From a virus: DNA of 64,000 bases. Both the position numbers and the translations under genes were made by a program. The DNA lies in the IMG/VR virus record IMGVR_UViG_3300042261_001452, positions 22,640 through 86,639 of that record; one strand, given 5' to 3'. Shown here in pieces: positions 8,177-16,870 of the stretch. Numbering within the stretch: position 1 is the first letter of the stretch; each line of letters begins with the position of its first letter. The notes under the pieces were generated by a model. It did not search any database, was not told where the DNA came from, and saw nothing but the letters and a program-made list of their open reading frames with translations.

Positions 8177-11100
8177 TTATTCGCCTTGATAGCCATATAT
8201 TGTAAGCTTCTGATCAAAATCTTTACTTCCGATTGTGAATGCACTAGCTAGCTTATCCTTAAGACCTTTACTTTCTGATTTGCTTTCTAGCATGATTGCA
8301 GGAATAGCATGACCAGCTTCATTGGTATCTGAGACTGTTGATGCGACTCTAGCGGCTGTCTTAACAGGGAAGAGTTTATCAGCTACTGAAGCGATCTTAT
8401 CAATTTCAAATGTTGATAGAGCCTTAATTGCACTCTCATAGGCGTCCATATCATTGGCTAGTCTGTTATTAGCAATTAGCCATGCTGCAATCTTAGTAGC
8501 CTGTTGCTCTCTAGCCTTAGCTATCTTAGAAACCTGATCCTCTCTTTGCTGGCGAACAACCTTTAACATTTCGTCATTAATTTCGGGCATATCCTTTTGA
8601 ATTTCCTTTTCATTACCCATATAAGCATTATTCATTGGTACATCTGGTCCCTTTAGAGGCTTATTAATTAGAGAATCAGCATCCTTTTCTTGACCCATAT
8701 AGGCTTCTTGACGAGGAACATCTGGTCCCTTATTTGGTGTATTGATAGCAGAATCGGCATCCTTTTCCTTGCCCATATAGGCATCTTTACGAGGAACATC
8801 GGCATCCTTTTCTACTGTATCAACTACTTTCATCTGCTTGGCTTCTTTTGTAACATTCTTGTCTCCAGCGATAACAGTTCCCTTGATTTCATTATTAATG
8901 GCTGGCATACCCTTTTGAGTATTGACTTCATCGCCCATTAGAGAATTACCGACTGGTACATCTGGTCCTTTTAGTGGCTTATTAATTAGAGAATTAGCAG
9001 ATTGTTCCTGTCCCATATAGGCATCCTTACGAGGAACATTTGGGCTATTCATTTTCTTATTAATTAGAGAATCAGCTTCCTTTTCTTTGCCCATATAGGC
9101 ATCTTTACGAGGAACGCCAGCTTCAACATTATTTTCAATTGTCTTTACTAATGTTGGAGTCTTGGCAATCTTTACGATTTCCTCTCCTACCTTTAATACT
9201 CTGTGACTTGCCATAGCTTCAACCTCCTTTGCTGTATTATCAGCTTTTGCCTTGCATTCTTCGCAATCGGCTTTATTACATTCGCATTCCTTTTTGCAAA
9301 TTTCCTTGACTTCATTTTTTTCTTCTTTTTTCTCTTCTTTCTTCTCTTCTGACTTTACAGGAGCCTTATCAGTCTTAGCTTCTTTAACAATTTCTACTTC
9401 AACTTCGGCTTCCTTTAGAGCAGGAAGATCAGAGCCAATATCCTTTTCTAGCTCAGCTTCTTTAGCAGCTACAACTTTCTTTTGTGCGGCGGCTACAGCT
9501 TCCTGATCAATCTTTTGAAGAGTGATTAGGTCGTATTTAGTAAGTCTATCTTCTTTACCAGCTACTACATCCTTTCCAAAAGCATGGACATAGATATTGT
9601 CTGCATGTTCAGAAGCTTTTGCTTTCTTAATGCAACCACAAATGTCACTTGCTTCCTTTAGATTATAGCCTTGCTTTTTCTGATCAGCAATGCATTCATC
9701 CATTGGGTCTTTTTGTAGAGAAGCTTCTGCTAGTCTTATCATATCCTTTACTTTTGTAAAAGCTAGTCTTTGGAGACTCTTACATACGCAATCTGCTAGA
9801 GCCTTACCCTTGCAAGGCCCGAAAGTCGCAACAGTATTTCCACCATAGCTTCTTGCCATTCTTTCAATACAATTTGCCATTGGGAAAGAATCCTTATTCT
9901 GAGTAGCGGCCTTTAGCATTTTGGTCATCTTTAGTGAAGATGCAAACTTAGCAGCCTTTTCTTCGCAACCTTGACACTTAGTATCATGTCTAAGATCCCA
10001 CTTGACTCTTAGATAGCTTTCTTTTGGATTTGCAGCAGCAATTAGAATATCTTTTACTACTTCAGTCTTGCAAGAAGGACAAGTGAATTCTGTATGACCA
10101 TCATCTTCCTTAGAGGCTGTGCAATTCTTTTTACCACAGGCAGGACAGACATGACCATGCGCCTTTACATTGCTACCAATTCTACGGATTGAACCCTTAT
10201 CAATTCTCGTCTGGGCAGCTACAGGTAGGGCTGGAACTTCTGCTGGAGCTTCTGGAGCCTCAGCACCTTCTGGTTCACCTTTCCCCGGAGTCTTACCTAC
10301 GCTTACGGTAGGCTTAATAATCTTAAACTCAACTTCTTTCTTTAGAAGAGCCTCATATTCTGCACCACACTTCTGACAAGTACCCTTAATATTTCCTTTG
10401 TCATTTGTAACATCAACATCAGATGTTCCGCATTCTGGACAGATTGTCCAAGGCATTTGTTGCTCGCCTACAGTTGGGATGTCTTCTGCAATTTCCTTCC
10501 CTTCTGCTGGGGCATCCATTGTAAGTGATTGGATTGCGTCGCCTTGTGGAGCAGCGCCCGGAAGAGCCTGTTCAGGAGCGCCAGAAGCAGCTACGCCACC
10601 GGGAGTACCGGGAACACCACCACCCATAGGAGACTGAGCTATTTTCTTAAGAGCTACTTTCTTTGAGGCCATAGTAGGAGCCATTGCGGGAGCGGCACCT
10701 GTGGGAGCAGCAGCGGGAGCGGCAGGTGGTAGGGCAGATAGAGCATCTACTCCTTCTCCTGTCATATCGCCTTCTGGAACAATCTCTTCTGTTTCGGGCT
10801 GAGTTGTATCGCCAACAGGAATTTCTACTTCTTGATCGCCTTCATCTGTTTGGACTGCAATCTGAATAGTATCACCACTAATAGTAACATTGGTTACAGC
10901 AGCTAGCTTAATATTCTGAGAGGCAAGTGCTCCTTTAGCAAAAGATCTTATATCCTTTTTAAAAGTTGCGCTTTCTTTCGTACTTCCAAGTTCAGAAAAA
11001 TTTGTTTCAATAACAGTATCAGCGCCATTTAACCCTTTTGGATTAAGAATGTTATTGGCTTGTCTTTTTTGACCTTTTTCAAGAGCAGCTAGAATTTCTT

Positions 11101-12001
11101 TTCTTTCTGTCTCTCTCTGTTTCTTTGAGTCAACAGCTTTATCAACTGTAGAAGCTAGAAGAGCATTTCTTAGTTCTTCCTTACGAGAAGTTTTCTTTAC
11201 TTCCTTTGTAGAAGCAAGTTTCTCTTCGACCTTCTTAGTGATTACTGGAACTGCTGTTTCTTCAGAGACAACTTCAAGAGCATCAATTAGAACATCAGGA
11301 TTAATTGTGGAATCTGTAGCAATTTTTCTTAGTCCACCAACAAGAATTTCGGCAATTTGCTGTTTTCCAGCACTTGCAACCTTTAGATTCTTATTGTTCC
11401 AGAATGCAATTCTCTTGGCATAATTAATATCTTCCTTATCTTCAGTCTGCTCAAGAATAGAAGTTGCTAGGTAATAACGATTCTTTACTGAATCTACCAT
11501 AGAAGAGGCAACTAGTTGAACTTCCTCAGGGGTGCAACCGGCAGTAATTATTGTATTTGCAGCAGCTTCAACAACAGCAGCCATGTGATCAGCGGCACTC
11601 TTAAACTGTTTAGGATCACGACTAGCTGATCTTGCCCAAGGAGCAGAGATATCATCAAGTTGTTTTTCAGTTATAACGTCTTTTTCAGACTTTGCACGAT
11701 AATCAGCTAACTGAGCCTGAGTAATCTGATTTGCATCAGTATTTTCTCTTACAGCCTCTAGTTGCTTTTCGCTAATAACTTCTGGAGTAGCATTTTCTCT
11801 CTTGGAGTCAAGTTGCTTTTCTGTAACAACTTCCTGCTCTCCCTTACGTTTAGCTTCTAGCTGGGCTTGAGTTACTTGTTCTGCATCAACGCCTGTTCTG
11901 GCATGATATAGATCTTTCTGCTCAAGTTGTTTTTCGGTAATTACTTCTGGAGCCTTATTCACAGAGGTAGCTCCTGCACTCTTATTTATTTCGGTTGCCA
12001 T
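8177..12001 (-). CDS. Candidate nested in-frame scaffold protein
   Basis: An ATG at 12001 lies in frame inside the protease-scaffold gene (residue 569) and is preceded by AGAAGGAGAAAAT, as good a ribosome site as any in the window. Initiation here would make a 1274-residue scaffold without the protease domain, beginning MATEINKSAG just before the KQLE repeats. Nested scaffold starts inside protease genes are known in lambda (C/Nu3) and many other phages. That this one is used is an inference from the site alone. Confidence 0.5.
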   Translation of the reverse strand: MATEINKSAGATSVNKAPEVITEKQLEQKDLYHARTGVDAEQVTQAQLEAKRKGEQEVVTEKQLDSKRENATPEVISEKQLEAVRENTDANQITQAQLADYRAKSEKDVITEKQLDDISAPWARSASRDPKQFKSAADHMAAVVEAAANTIITAGCTPEEVQLVASSMVDSVKNRYYLATSILEQTEDKEDINYAKRIAFWNNKNLKVASAGKQQIAEILVGGLRKIATDSTINPDVLIDALEVVSEETAVPVITKKVEEKLASTKEVKKTSRKEELRNALLASTVDKAVDSKKQRETERKEILAALEKGQKRQANNILNPKGLNGADTVIETNFSELGSTKESATFKKDIRSFAKGALASQNIKLAAVTNVTISGDTIQIAVQTDEGDQEVEIPVGDTTQPETEEIVPEGDMTGEGVDALSALPPAAPAAAPTGAAPAMAPTMASKKVALKKIAQSPMGGGVPGTPGGVAASGAPEQALPGAAPQGDAIQSLTMDAPAEGKEIAEDIPTVGEQQMPWTICPECGTSDVDVTNDKGNIKGTCQKCGAEYEALLKKEVEFKIIKPTVSVGKTPGKGEPEGAEAPEAPAEVPALPVAAQTRIDKGSIRRIGSNVKAHGHVCPACGKKNCTASKEDDGHTEFTCPSCKTEVVKDILIAAANPKESYLRVKWDLRHDTKCQGCEEKAAKFASSLKMTKMLKAATQNKDSFPMANCIERMARSYGGNTVATFGPCKGKALADCVCKSLQRLAFTKVKDMIRLAEASLQKDPMDECIADQKKQGYNLKEASDICGCIKKAKASEHADNIYVHAFGKDVVAGKEDRLTKYDLITLQKIDQEAVAAAQKKVVAAKEAELEKDIGSDLPALKEAEVEVEIVKEAKTDKAPVKSEEKKEEKKEEKNEVKEICKKECECNKADCEECKAKADNTAKEVEAMASHRVLKVGEEIVKIAKTPTLVKTIENNVEAGVPRKDAYMGKEKEADSLINKKMNSPNVPRKDAYMGQEQSANSLINKPLKGPDVPVGNSLMGDEVNTQKGMPAINNEIKGTVIAGDKNVTKEAKQMKVVDTVEKDADVPRKDAYMGKEKDADSAINTPNKGPDVPRQEAYMGQEKDADSLINKPLKGPDVPMNNAYMGNEKEIQKDMPEINDEMLKVVRQQREDQVSKIAKAREQQATKIAAWLIANNRLANDMDAYESAIKALSTFEIDKIASVADKLFPVKTAARVASTVSDTNEAGHAIPAIMLESKSESKGLKDKLASAFTIGSKDFDQKLTIYGYQGE

Positions 12002-13705
12002 ATTTTCTCCTTCTTTTTGCTTTTTGGTTAGACTTGCAAATGTTTCTAATAACTTAATAGAAGCTTCTCTTGGTGAATTTTTAATTGTTGTTTTGTCATC
12101 TTCCGTCAAATCCTCATATGTCCAAACAATCCTATCTTCTTCAGAATTTAGTTTATTCTCTGCGACAATTATGAAAGAATCATCTTTCTTACTTATCGTC
12201 AGGCGATTTTCATTATCCTGAATAGAAGGCATTTCTTTTATATACTCGAAAAAGTCTTGTTTTTCCTTCCAAGAATTTGACAAAATTTGCATTACTCTCT
12301 CTTTCTGCTCATTTTTAGCAGCTAAAGTTCTTCTTTTAGACATATTAGACATATCTAAATCTCCCATTTTGTTCAGTTTTTCATTTAAATTTGCTACTTT
12401 TAAGAACATTTCTTCCTGTGATAGCTTATTGTTATTATTACTTATACTGCAAGAACAATTATTTTCTGCAACTTTTTGAATTATATTATCTTCTTGAGAG
12501 GCTTTTGGTCTAATAGGTGCCGTAATAGGTAGTTTAGGTAATTTTAATGCGGAAGACTTAGCAGGAGCAGAAGCAGGTGTTTCTACTGTTGCAGGAGTTG
12601 CTTCTGGTGTTTCTTCGGCACTAATAGGTGTTGGAACAGCCCCACCAGCAGCAGGAGTATTAGGAGTAGGTACAGGAGCAGGAGCGGGAGCAGCAGGAGC
12701 TTGTCCTTCTTCTACATTGCCTGCTGTTCCGGGGACTCCACTATCTTGAAGATTGCCATAACCAGCACCAACTAGTTCATCTACCCATGTTTGTAAATTA
12801 GAAAGAATCTCTACAAGATCAGTAGAAAACTCCATTTCTACTTGTTTTCTATTCTTAATTAAATTAATAGCGATATTTTCTAGTGTTTGTAAAACTTGCT
12901 CTAAGTCTTTAATTTCTTGTTGACCAGCAGTTTTATTTAAAGAAGCTGTCTTAACTAGATAATCTCTTACTGTATTTTCAAGGTTAGCAGCTTTTGTTAG
13001 AAAATCATCATTATGAATAATTCCTTGAATATGGCATGTTGGGCAAGCAGGATCTACTACTGCACTTAATTCAATAAACTTAAGGCCATAATTATACTCA
13101 TAAACTGGATGATCTTTAAATGTCTTAAATTCTCCAGTTATTACATCTCTTGCTTTTCCACTGAATTTTCTACCTTTCTTTTCTTTAATATGAGAACAAT
13201 ATTGCTCTGTTTTTTCGGCCTTATTATGACAAATATTACATACAGAATATTCAACGCTGCAACCCATCGAAACACCACTCACGTATTCTTCTTCAATACC
13301 TCTGCAAATATCTGGATAAGCATCTCTATCTACGAAAGCTACTGTATAAACTGATTTATCTGAGGGATTCCATCTTGCAAAAATTACTTTTCCTCTAGCA
13401 TTTTCAATATTTTGATTATTATGATTTGTAAATATTGGTACTCCTTCAAAGGTCTTATAAGCTTTTACAAGTTCTTCTTCTGAGAAATAATCTCCATTAG
13501 AATTCATCTTATTGGCTTCAATAGCTTTTGCTTCGAAAAATAAGGCATTTGGATGCTTTTTAATCTCAGCAGAAACAATCTTAGATACCTCACTAGAAGG
13601 ATCAATATTAATGCGACCAGAAGCAGCAGTCCGCATCATATAATTAGAACCATTATTTTCTATTGGAGTAACATTAGAAAATGATAAAGCTATTTTTCTT
13701 AACAT
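8177..13705 (-). CDS. Prohead maturation protease fused to giant scaffold-like protein
   Basis: 1842 residues. Residues 1-230 look like a phage prohead serine protease: IEANKMNSNGDYFSEEEL, TNHNNQ (His95 candidate) and YVSGVSMGCSVEYS (Ser146 candidate), with Cys156/159/170 and 221/224 that may bind zinc, as in several phage head proteases. The rest is low-complexity: Pro/Ala linkers, about seven '(V/I)-I-T-E-K-Q-L-E' repeats near 578-688, two zinc ribbons near 1085-1112 and 1185-1212, a Lys/Glu-rich Cys cluster, and repeats of VPRKDAYMGKEK near 1525-1705. K-x-A motifs are scattered throughout (RTAAS, KTASL, QKVAE, KIAQS). It probably assembles the core and then cleaves it. An internal start at 12001 has its own strong ribosome site. 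Confidence 0.75.
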   Translation of the reverse strand: MLRKIALSFSNVTPIENNGSNYMMRTAASGRINIDPSSEVSKIVSAEIKKHPNALFFEAKAIEANKMNSNGDYFSEEELVKAYKTFEGVPIFTNHNNQNIENARGKVIFARWNPSDKSVYTVAFVDRDAYPDICRGIEEEYVSGVSMGCSVEYSVCNICHNKAEKTEQYCSHIKEKKGRKFSGKARDVITGEFKTFKDHPVYEYNYGLKFIELSAVVDPACPTCHIQGIIHNDDFLTKAANLENTVRDYLVKTASLNKTAGQQEIKDLEQVLQTLENIAINLIKNRKQVEMEFSTDLVEILSNLQTWVDELVGAGYGNLQDSGVPGTAGNVEEGQAPAAPAPAPVPTPNTPAAGGAVPTPISAEETPEATPATVETPASAPAKSSALKLPKLPITAPIRPKASQEDNIIQKVAENNCSCSISNNNNKLSQEEMFLKVANLNEKLNKMGDLDMSNMSKRRTLAAKNEQKERVMQILSNSWKEKQDFFEYIKEMPSIQDNENRLTISKKDDSFIIVAENKLNSEEDRIVWTYEDLTEDDKTTIKNSPREASIKLLETFASLTKKQKEGENMATEINKSAGATSVNKAPEVITEKQLEQKDLYHARTGVDAEQVTQAQLEAKRKGEQEVVTEKQLDSKRENATPEVISEKQLEAVRENTDANQITQAQLADYRAKSEKDVITEKQLDDISAPWARSASRDPKQFKSAADHMAAVVEAAANTIITAGCTPEEVQLVASSMVDSVKNRYYLATSILEQTEDKEDINYAKRIAFWNNKNLKVASAGKQQIAEILVGGLRKIATDSTINPDVLIDALEVVSEETAVPVITKKVEEKLASTKEVKKTSRKEELRNALLASTVDKAVDSKKQRETERKEILAALEKGQKRQANNILNPKGLNGADTVIETNFSELGSTKESATFKKDIRSFAKGALASQNIKLAAVTNVTISGDTIQIAVQTDEGDQEVEIPVGDTTQPETEEIVPEGDMTGEGVDALSALPPAAPAAAPTGAAPAMAPTMASKKVALKKIAQSPMGGGVPGTPGGVAASGAPEQALPGAAPQGDAIQSLTMDAPAEGKEIAEDIPTVGEQQMPWTICPECGTSDVDVTNDKGNIKGTCQKCGAEYEALLKKEVEFKIIKPTVSVGKTPGKGEPEGAEAPEAPAEVPALPVAAQTRIDKGSIRRIGSNVKAHGHVCPACGKKNCTASKEDDGHTEFTCPSCKTEVVKDILIAAANPKESYLRVKWDLRHDTKCQGCEEKAAKFASSLKMTKMLKAATQNKDSFPMANCIERMARSYGGNTVATFGPCKGKALADCVCKSLQRLAFTKVKDMIRLAEASLQKDPMDECIADQKKQGYNLKEASDICGCIKKAKASEHADNIYVHAFGKDVVAGKEDRLTKYDLITLQKIDQEAVAAAQKKVVAAKEAELEKDIGSDLPALKEAEVEVEIVKEAKTDKAPVKSEEKKEEKKEEKNEVKEICKKECECNKADCEECKAKADNTAKEVEAMASHRVLKVGEEIVKIAKTPTLVKTIENNVEAGVPRKDAYMGKEKEADSLINKKMNSPNVPRKDAYMGQEQSANSLINKPLKGPDVPVGNSLMGDEVNTQKGMPAINNEIKGTVIAGDKNVTKEAKQMKVVDTVEKDADVPRKDAYMGKEKDADSAINTPNKGPDVPRQEAYMGQEKDADSLINKPLKGPDVPMNNAYMGNEKEIQKDMPEINDEMLKVVRQQREDQVSKIAKAREQQATKIAAWLIANNRLANDMDAYESAIKALSTFEIDKIASVADKLFPVKTAARVASTVSDTNEAGHAIPAIMLESKSESKGLKDKLASAFTIGSKDFDQKLTIYGYQGE
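8590..9130 (-). repeat. Coding tandem repeat VPRKDAYMG
   Basis: Six imperfect copies of a unit reading VPRKDAYMGKEKEADSLINK (variants VPVGNSLMGDE, VPMNNAYMGNE) lie in the C-terminal part of the protease-scaffold protein. Units are about 25-30 residues with conserved MG and LINK. Confidence 0.8.
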
Positions 13706-13721
13706 GTTTTTTTCCTAATTT

Positions 13722-16304
13722 TTATCTATTTATATATTTTCTAATTATTTTATGAATTTCCTCTGCGGCACCAAACTTTCCATTGTCATCTAAATCACTA
13801 GCTATTTTTACTAGGTTTTTAATAGTATAGCTAAGAACATCCTCCTCTTCTATCTCTGGAGTAGGTGCTGGTTTTTTCTTTTTAGGATTTTTAGGATTTT
13901 TAGGAATTATTGGTTCATCCATCTGTAAATCCATCTCATCTAATTCTAGTTCTGGTTCTGTAATAGAAGGAGTTGGAATAGATCTTCTAGGAGGTCTTTT
14001 AACTTGAGGAACATCTTGTGTAATATCTGTAATCTCCATCTCATCTAATTCAGGATCTGGAGTTTCTTGATTCTTACGAAGATTTGGATTAACAGGTTTA
14101 TTTTGTTCTTCAGGCATTTCTAAATCGTCCATAAGATCTGGAACAATTGCATCCTCATCCATCGTTGAATTTTCCCCTGTTTTATCTTCTGCTTCAGCTC
14201 TATCTTCTGCTTCAGCCTTATCTTCAATAGTAGGAATATCCATTCGTGGGGCCTTACTAATACTACCATACATCTTTCCGATATATTGCTCAACTAAGGC
14301 ACGATTAACCTTTTCAGCTTCAACAAGGGATATAGGAGTAGGAGCCTTATCTCTTTTTTCTTTTGCATCTATAGCCATTTTTGATAATACAGTAGAATTT
14401 AATTGAAGGTCCATATTTTCCGTAAGAGAACCAAAAGTATTTTCATCAATAGCTCTATTTATTCTACCTCTTGTAGCAGGAATAATATTTTCAGCTTCTG
14501 TTCCAGCCCAAGTAATATTTGCCCATAGGAGAAGTTCTTTTGGATCACGAAGGCCTTTTTCTTGCTTTGTTTTTTCCTCGATAAGAGATCTTTTCGTAGC
14601 AATTGCCTTTTGCAATGCTCCAGAATAGGTATATTTCTCTGTCTTTTTCCCCTTTTTCTTTGCTTTTGCTTTATTTTCTGCAAGTTCAGATTTAATTAAG
14701 TCTAAATGATCCTTTACACTCTCTGGGGTAAATTCTCCCTTGCCTTTGACTTGAGGATGTTTTCTAATTATTAATTGGCAATAACTAGCAATGCTTTCTG
14801 GAGTAATATCAGATTCTTTAACTTGTTGCCCACCAGCGGCTTTAGAGGCAATTAATTCTTTAATAGCTGTTAATACTAAAATTTTAGTATCAAGATCTCT
14901 TTCTTTATCTTCTGGAACTTTAAGAGCAGTATATGTAACTTGTCCTGCTTTTCCGGGATATCTAAATTCAGTAACTGTACATTTAGATGGAAGCAAAGAA
15001 GCAGTTGCTAAATCGCCTTTTTTAATAAGATCTGCTTTCATATTGCTTATTGTCCTAGTAAGAATTTTCATTCCTACATAATCAATATCTTCTTCAAGAC
15101 TTCTAGCAAATTGTTCTCTAGTCATACTCATTTGGGCAGCAGCTTTATCCATCGCTTGTTCAAAAATTGCTTGTGCTTGTGGCCCTTTATGTCTAAAGCA
15201 TGTTTCTAGAAGTTTCAAAATACCTCTTGCGCTAAGAGCGACTTCGGCAGGTCCATCTAGAGGAGCAACTTGTTCGCCAACAGCACGGCCATTAGAACCT
15301 AAGAAATTTTGAATACCTGTAATTTCTATAGACTCCCATTTCTTTTGAGATTCTTCTCCTTCTGCTCCAAGTTCTCCAAAAGTAGGAGCATTTAATGGCA
15401 TTGCCTTGGTAGTATATTGAAGATCATCGCCATTTTTACAAATTGATGCTTCTAATTCTTTACGCAAGGCTTCTGCTTCTGCATTGTATTCTGTAGGATT
15501 AAAGTTAGGGATTGCAGTTGGATCTCCGCGCCTTTGTTTTTCCATTTCTTGGGCGATTTGCTCATCATTCATATATGGAATGTTAAAGTTTGAAATTACT
15601 GCTTCAAATATTTTATTAACAAACTTACTTAAATGAGACTTAACTAATTCAGGTGTTAATTGACCATATTTTTTAACAAATCCACCATATAAATTAAGCA
15701 TATCTGCCCTATATCTTAAAAGTGCATCTCTTGTTTTTTCTTCGGTACTTTTTCTAGTATAAGTAGGCTGTTTAATTTTCGCATACCCGATTTCTTTTGG
15801 TGTTTCAATAGAGGCAATTTCTGGATAATCTTCTTGAATAGCCTTTAAAAGAGCATCAGGAGTTGCTGGAATCCCTTTGCTTGCGATATATTTTCTGGCA
15901 AGTGCTCTTTCGTCTTTTGGACATCTATACGGTCCTAATGCTAATGCCCAAAGACCTTCTCCACTTCTAAAACCTATAAGAACACAATATAGTTTCTGAG
16001 CCTGTTTTATTGAAATATTATATTTGGTCATATAATAAGAAATACGTTCAAAATATTCGCGTTTAATATTAGCTAGAGTTCTATTATAATAACTCATTTG
16101 TGCTCTTTCTTCTCTAGTTGGAAGACTTGGATCTATAGGCATGCTATTTTCTATTAACTTATTCCATTCTCTAGCCCTACCATCCATAATATCTGTTAGA
16201 TTATAAAACCAATCGGGTTGCTCTTTATAATGGCGAGCCTTTCGACCAGCAATTCCCATTGCTTCCTTTAATAAATAATCTCTTAATAAATTAAATGTGA
16301 CCAT
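13722..16304 (-). CDS. Large virion or assembly protein of unknown function
   Basis: 860 residues, unrecognised. Start ATG 16304 has GGAG nine nt upstream. It is helical and charged throughout, with no membrane segment. Residues 1-30 hold LLKEAMGIAGRKARHYKEQ. The segment after residue 690 is acidic and Pro-rich with repeats (EAEDRAEAEDK, PELELDEMDL). The C-terminus is VKIASDLDDNGKFGAAEEIHKII, a compact helical end starting at a K-I-A-S site. It sits between the portal-side gene and the protease-scaffold gene, so a head-assembly role is likely. Confidence 0.65.
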   Translation of the reverse strand: MVTFNLLRDYLLKEAMGIAGRKARHYKEQPDWFYNLTDIMDGRAREWNKLIENSMPIDPSLPTREERAQMSYYNRTLANIKREYFERISYYMTKYNISIKQAQKLYCVLIGFRSGEGLWALALGPYRCPKDERALARKYIASKGIPATPDALLKAIQEDYPEIASIETPKEIGYAKIKQPTYTRKSTEEKTRDALLRYRADMLNLYGGFVKKYGQLTPELVKSHLSKFVNKIFEAVISNFNIPYMNDEQIAQEMEKQRRGDPTAIPNFNPTEYNAEAEALRKELEASICKNGDDLQYTTKAMPLNAPTFGELGAEGEESQKKWESIEITGIQNFLGSNGRAVGEQVAPLDGPAEVALSARGILKLLETCFRHKGPQAQAIFEQAMDKAAAQMSMTREQFARSLEEDIDYVGMKILTRTISNMKADLIKKGDLATASLLPSKCTVTEFRYPGKAGQVTYTALKVPEDKERDLDTKILVLTAIKELIASKAAGGQQVKESDITPESIASYCQLIIRKHPQVKGKGEFTPESVKDHLDLIKSELAENKAKAKKKGKKTEKYTYSGALQKAIATKRSLIEEKTKQEKGLRDPKELLLWANITWAGTEAENIIPATRGRINRAIDENTFGSLTENMDLQLNSTVLSKMAIDAKEKRDKAPTPISLVEAEKVNRALVEQYIGKMYGSISKAPRMDIPTIEDKAEAEDRAEAEDKTGENSTMDEDAIVPDLMDDLEMPEEQNKPVNPNLRKNQETPDPELDEMEITDITQDVPQVKRPPRRSIPTPSITEPELELDEMDLQMDEPIIPKNPKNPKKKKPAPTPEIEEEDVLSYTIKNLVKIASDLDDNGKFGAAEEIHKIIRKYINR

Positions 16305-16308
16305 ATTT

Positions 16309-16821
16309 TTACTCCTTATAAGAACCCTTTGAATCTTTTGAATCTTTTGAATCTTTTGAATCTAAAGCTGCATCTCTATCAGGTTCTTCTTCCTTATATT
16401 CCTCTTTCCATTTCTTTATTCTCGATTTAATATCGTATAATTGGGCAGATGTATAGGGCTTCATTTTGGCAGGAATTGGAACCCCCCATGTTTCAAAAGC
16501 ATATTTAGCAGCACTATCCATGCTATCAAAATATTTACCACTGGCAGAATAAGTAGCTGGTAATTTTCTTACTCCAGCAAAGAATTTCTCTTTAGGAGCA
16601 TGAATATTTGCTGGACCAATAATACAATAATATTCATCTCCTTCTGAGGACATTCCCTCAAAACGAAAATAACTTCCAGATCCTATTACAGCAGCAAATT
16701 GCTTCTTTAAGAAAGATGTTTTAACAGTATATTTCTCTTTCCAAATTATCTTTTTCTCTACTAACTTTTCTCTGGCATATATAAGTATATTTGACATTTT
16801 TCTATTTAATCCGATACTCAA
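16309..16821 (-). CDS. Hypothetical protein with DSK repeats
   Basis: 170 residues from a TTG start at 16821 (AAAGG upstream); an ATG at 16797 is an alternative with a poorer site. The core (AAVIGSGSYFRFEGMSSEGDEYYCIIGPANIHAPKE is split by strands) looks like a small beta domain. The C-terminus ends in four tandem Asp-Ser-Lys units, seen in DNA as a run of 9-bp repeats at 16327-16363. Unrecognised. Confidence 0.6.
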   Translation of the reverse strand: MSIGLNRKMSNILIYAREKLVEKKIIWKEKYTVKTSFLKKQFAAVIGSGSYFRFEGMSSEGDEYYCIIGPANIHAPKEKFFAGVRKLPATYSASGKYFDSMDSAAKYAFETWGVPIPAKMKPYTSAQLYDIKSRIKKWKEEYKEEEPDRDAALDSKDSKDSKDSKGSYKE

Positions 16822-16857
16822 TTGAAAATACCTTTTTTAATTCAAGAAAATATAATT

Positions 16858-16869
16858 ATATTCCTTCCT
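16858..16869 (-). promoter_or_regulatory. AGAAGGAWTWT element after portal gene
   Basis: Minus strand AGGAAGGAATAT immediately after the portal stop codon and 37 nt before the TTG start of the next gene. Confidence 0.4.
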
Positions 16870-16870
16870 T

